Source: Schleiferiaceae bacterium | Lineage (GTDB): Bacteria > Bacteroidota > Bacteroidia > Flavobacteriales > Schleiferiaceae | Direction of reading: 5' to 3' | DNA: 64,000 nucleotides | NCBI GenBank assembly: GCA_028357285.1 | Contig: JAOMWM010000004.1 | Location: 37,494-101,493 of the forward strand | Shown: positions 61,522-64,000 of the stretch, one piece after another | Numbering within the stretch: the first letter of the stretch is position 1 | Layout: each line of letters starts with the position of its first letter | The notes under the pieces: generated by a model | Told to the model about the DNA's origin: nothing | The model's database searches: none | Seen by the model: only the letters and a program-made list of their open reading frames with translations | Position numbers and translations under genes: made by a program

Positions 61522-63001
61522 CTTCAATCAGCCATTCCGACGCGATTTTTCCACTTAGTAAGCAAAGGGGAACACCACCGCCTGGATGCGCCGATCCGCC
61601 GCAAAAATACAACCCTTTGATGGAGTTACTTTTATTCGAGTGGCGTAAAAATGCGGCCATCCGGTCATTCGAACTGGTCCCGTAGAGTGCGCCTCCAACG
61701 CTCGAAGTCCGTTGCTCAATATCCTGAGGGCGCAGTACTTGTTCCATTTCTATAAGCGGTTCAATGCATGTCCCCAAGACTCTAGAGATTCGTTCTATCA
61801 CTTTTTCACGTACCATCGGGACTATCATGTCCCAATCTTGTCCTTGATCATAAGGGGTATTGACCATCACAAACCAACTGTCTTTGCCCTTTGGCGCATC
61901 ATTGGGTTCTAATCGGTTTGAGATGTGTATGTATACCGTGGGGTCTTCCCAAAACGGACCATCAGACTGAATGTGTTTAAATTCCGTTTCGTAATTCTCA
62001 CTGAACATAATGTTGTGTAAATCCAGTTGTGGGAATTGGGCAGAGAGCCCCCAGTAGAAAATAAGTGCACTTGAACTGGGCTCTTGTTGCAGAGTCTTTT
62101 TAGGACGCTTTACTTTTTCTGGCATAAGGTATTTATAGGCGTGCTTCACATCGGTGTTGCATACCAATTGGTCAACTGCCCATTTCTTTCCTCCCGCGAC
62201 TAATCCTGTGATGGAATTCTGCGCAATGATAAACTCCTCTACCCTTGTACCCAATTCAAAACGAACGCCTAACTCTTGCGCTAAACGAGTTAAGCTTTGT
62301 GAAATTTCGTGCATCCCTCCTACTGGAAAATGGGTCCCCAAACTGTGTTCCAAATGCGTGATCATTTGCATAATACCTGGAGTTTGGTAGGGCGAGGAAC
62401 CGTTATAAGTAGCGTATCTATTGAATAATTGAACCAATTTCGGTGCGTTAAACACCTTTTCATTTTCTTCGTGTAACGTTGAAAACAACCCCAGTTTCGG
62501 AATCTCTTTAAGAACTTTAACCACAGCAGGTGTCAAAAAGGTACTGGCTCGATGCAGACTCTTTTCCAGAAAAAAAGGAGCCGTTAAATCGTACTTAACT
62601 CGTGCTTGTTCAAAATAATCCCGCAATTTCTCTGCCTCGGTGGCGCCGAAAACCGAAGCCACTGCAGCTTCGTTTTTGTCTAGGGAAGGATACATTGTAA
62701 GTTTCGTTCCATCGTCCCATAAATAGCGACATACTTCATCATGTGTATGATAGTTGAAATGTTCGCGTGGATTTCTCCCAGCCAATTCAAACAATTCATC
62801 CACCAGATAGGGAAGCGTAAACAACGAAGGACCCATATCAAAACGAAAACCATTCTCTTCAAATGCAGTTACTTTTCCACCTGTGTACAAATTCTGTTCA
62901 AACACGATGACCTTCTTTCCTGCGACAGCCAAGCGAATTGCGGCACTGAGTCCTGCAATTCCTGCTCCAACGACTGCGACTGTACTTGAAGATGTAGACA
63001 T
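61514..63001 (-). CDS. CrtI/CrtD-family carotenoid desaturase
   Basis: 495 residues, FAD-binding phytoene desaturase fold: VVGAGIAGLSAAIRLAVAGK at the N-terminus and GLYFCGGSAHPGGGVPLCLL at the C-terminus. FDMGPSLFTLPYLVDELFEL resembles CrtD-type (1-hydroxycarotenoid 3,4-desaturase) sequences. Together with the CruF-like gene this suggests synthesis of monocyclic, hydroxylated carotenoids such as saproxanthin or myxol, an inference. First gene of the pair. Plain phytoene desaturase (CrtI) is the alternative. Confidence 0.82.
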   Translation of the reverse strand: MSTSSSTVAVVGAGIAGLSAAIRLAVAGKKVIVFEQNLYTGGKVTAFEENGFRFDMGPSLFTLPYLVDELFELAGRNPREHFNYHTHDEVCRYLWDDGTKLTMYPSLDKNEAAVASVFGATEAEKLRDYFEQARVKYDLTAPFFLEKSLHRASTFLTPAVVKVLKEIPKLGLFSTLHEENEKVFNAPKLVQLFNRYATYNGSSPYQTPGIMQMITHLEHSLGTHFPVGGMHEISQSLTRLAQELGVRFELGTRVEEFIIAQNSITGLVAGGKKWAVDQLVCNTDVKHAYKYLMPEKVKRPKKTLQQEPSSSALIFYWGLSAQFPQLDLHNIMFSENYETEFKHIQSDGPFWEDPTVYIHISNRLEPNDAPKGKDSWFVMVNTPYDQGQDWDMIVPMVREKVIERISRVLGTCIEPLIEMEQVLRPQDIEQRTSSVGGALYGTSSNDRMAAFLRHSNKSNSIKGLYFCGGSAHPGGGVPLCLLSGKIASEWLIEDE

Positions 63002-63059
63002 GAATTATTTTCTTTGGGGTATTAAGTAAACAAGCCTGGACTGATATTGTTGTTTTTTA

Positions 63060-63629
63060 GTGGAAAAGAAACTTTATACCTATGCCCTGGCCTTTATAGG
63101 CGCTATCGTTGTACTCAGCGTCGTATGGCCTTATGAACACAAACTTATAGATTGGCGGGCACCTGCCGATTATTCCGTCCTAGAAAGTGACGAGATTTTC
63201 TTTAATAACACCCGTATCTATAAATACCGAACGGACGAAAGATCAGAACTCACCGCCCAAGGATTCAAAACGCACCGCTCCTTAAAATGCCTCCGAGATA
63301 CTACTGTACCCTTCTTAAACTTCGCTATAGTGAATAACTGGCGCGCAGATGAAGCCTATATTGTCGCCGAACCGAGCGCTAGGAAATTTTTCCGAGATAC
63401 TGTTACCGTTCGCGTAGATACTAACGAGGTAAAAATCTACCTCGATAAAATGGACTTTGAACAGCACTACCAACTGGCAGCCCTACTCTTTCAAAATGCA
63501 TTTAACTACCACCGTGCCTTCATCATTCAAGGACAAGATTCCTTGCTGCTTAGTGGCACACAAGGCAATGAAAAAGCAAATTTCGAAGTTCTTAAAGACT
63601 ATTTCAGACTCGTCGGCCGATTCCAATAA
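63060..63629 (+). CDS. Membrane-anchored protein of unknown function
   Basis: 189 residues, GTG start. A single N-terminal membrane helix (about 6-25) is followed by a soluble domain, with YIVAEPSARKFFRDTV and QLAALLFQNAFNYHRAFII patterns. Family not recognised. Starts divergent from crtD, 58 bp apart, and ends right at the stop of terC (no bases between). Periplasmic or cytoplasmic side cannot be told. Confidence 0.55.
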   Translation: MEKKLYTYALAFIGAIVVLSVVWPYEHKLIDWRAPADYSVLESDEIFFNNTRIYKYRTDERSELTAQGFKTHRSLKCLRDTTVPFLNFAIVNNWRADEAYIVAEPSARKFFRDTVTVRVDTNEVKIYLDKMDFEQHYQLAALLFQNAFNYHRAFIIQGQDSLLLSGTQGNEKANFEVLKDYFRLVGRFQ

Positions 63630-64000
63630 TTACTTCGTATTTCGCTCAGCTGCTCTTATGCTCAAGAGCTGCACAACAAGTGCAAACCCGACAGAACTAT
63701 ACACATACGGCTTCGGAATGTCAATATGAGCGCTCTCTGCAATAAGCACCGTCCCTATCATAATTAGAAAAGCCAGTGCAAGGATTTGTAAACTCATATG
63801 GCGCTCGATAAAATCGGCAATGGGCTTTGCAAATGCCAACATGATCACCATTGAAATGATGACAGCAATAATCATGATGACCAATTCATGAGTCATCCCG
63901 ATAGCAGTTAAAACGCTATCAAAACTAAAGACTATGTCTAGCAGACCTATTTGAATAATCACACCCAATAGGGATTTAGGTTTCTTACCATGTGCGCCAT
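63630..64000 (-). CDS. TerC-family membrane protein, 3' part
   Basis: The frame is open to the end of the window (123 codons visible), so the start lies outside. VIIQIGLLDIVFSFDSVLTAIGM is the TerC motif with acidic residues in the membrane; further helices follow (HELVIMIIAVIISMVIMLAF, ILALAFLIMIGTVLIAES). Family linked to tellurite resistance and to metal (Mn/Ca) homeostasis during membrane protein folding. The preceding residues GAHGKKPKSLLG are in frame. Confidence 0.9.
   Translation of the reverse strand, partial: GAHGKKPKSLLGVIIQIGLLDIVFSFDSVLTAIGMTHELVIMIIAVIISMVIMLAFAKPIADFIERHMSLQILALAFLIMIGTVLIAESAHIDIPKPYVYSSVGFALVVQLLSIRAAERNTK

Overview
The window is chromosomal DNA from a member of the Bacteroidota, most likely an aerobic (probably marine) Flavobacteriales related to the Cryomorphaceae/Schleiferiaceae. 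The evidence is type A and type B type IX secretion (T9SS) sorting domains on three large secreted proteins, the Bacteroidota families DUF5686, DUF5916, DUF2452 and DUF4252-like, a DNA polymerase III alpha fused to its own proofreading exonuclease, monomeric isocitrate dehydrogenase, and several TAnnTTTG -7 promoter boxes just upstream of genes. Gene density is very high, with many gene ends overlapping by 4-14 bp. I found no rRNA, tRNA, insertion sequence, prophage or CRISPR array.

Layout. 1-8.8 kb: 3' end of a monomeric isocitrate dehydrogenase gene, an alpha-amylase/esterase pair, a degenerate DEAD-box-like protein, a PlsC acyltransferase, a DUF5686 outer-membrane protein and a CsgG/TolB-like secreted protein. 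8.9-15.4 kb: two overlapping Crp/Fnr regulators, a candidate 44-codon gene with its own terminator, small unknown proteins, an AlbA_2 protein, a TrmH-type methyltransferase, and a short operon (SRPBCC, DUF429, DUF2452, esterase). 15.4-30 kb: genes for UDP-ManNAc(3NAc)A synthesis (wbpE-wbpD-wbpI at 15.4-18.2 kb, wbpB at 28.2 kb beside a sedoheptulose-7-phosphate isomerase-like gene), enclosing a 1349-residue T9SS hydrolase, thioredoxin, a secreted intradiol dioxygenase and dnaE. 29.8-37.4 kb: pnuC, sucC, a DUF5916 protein, lolD, a TIGR02757 protein, DUF493 and hutH.

37.5-40.3 kb: a three-gene operon of an SDR, a flavin-reductase-like protein and an atypical cryptochrome/photolyase. 40.3-49 kb: a two-component system, a MoxR ATPase, three SurA-like periplasmic folding factors and guaB. 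49-58 kb: a 1147-residue T9SS type B protein, a head-to-head TIGR03643/DUF2256 pair, acyl-CoA dehydrogenase, ettA, a secreted carboxypeptidase-regulatory-like protein, a methyltransferase and a CarF/PEDS1-type plasmanylethanolamine desaturase. 58.4-64 kb: a PadR/PspC operon, a carotenoid hydratase and desaturase pair (CruF/CrtD type), an unknown membrane-anchored protein and a truncated TerC gene.

The best candidates for unexplored biology form a light and photo-oxidation theme: an SDR without its catalytic Tyr, a flavin-reductase-like protein and a cryptochrome with changed flavin-site residues in one operon; DUF2256/TIGR03643, which I associate with photolyase loci; and a plasmalogen desaturase close to carotenoid genes. 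Two other strong candidates are a DEAD-box-like protein that has lost every ATPase motif, and a T9SS-tagged intradiol dioxygenase lying between dnaE and trxA. Names rest on recognising motifs by eye; no database search was run.
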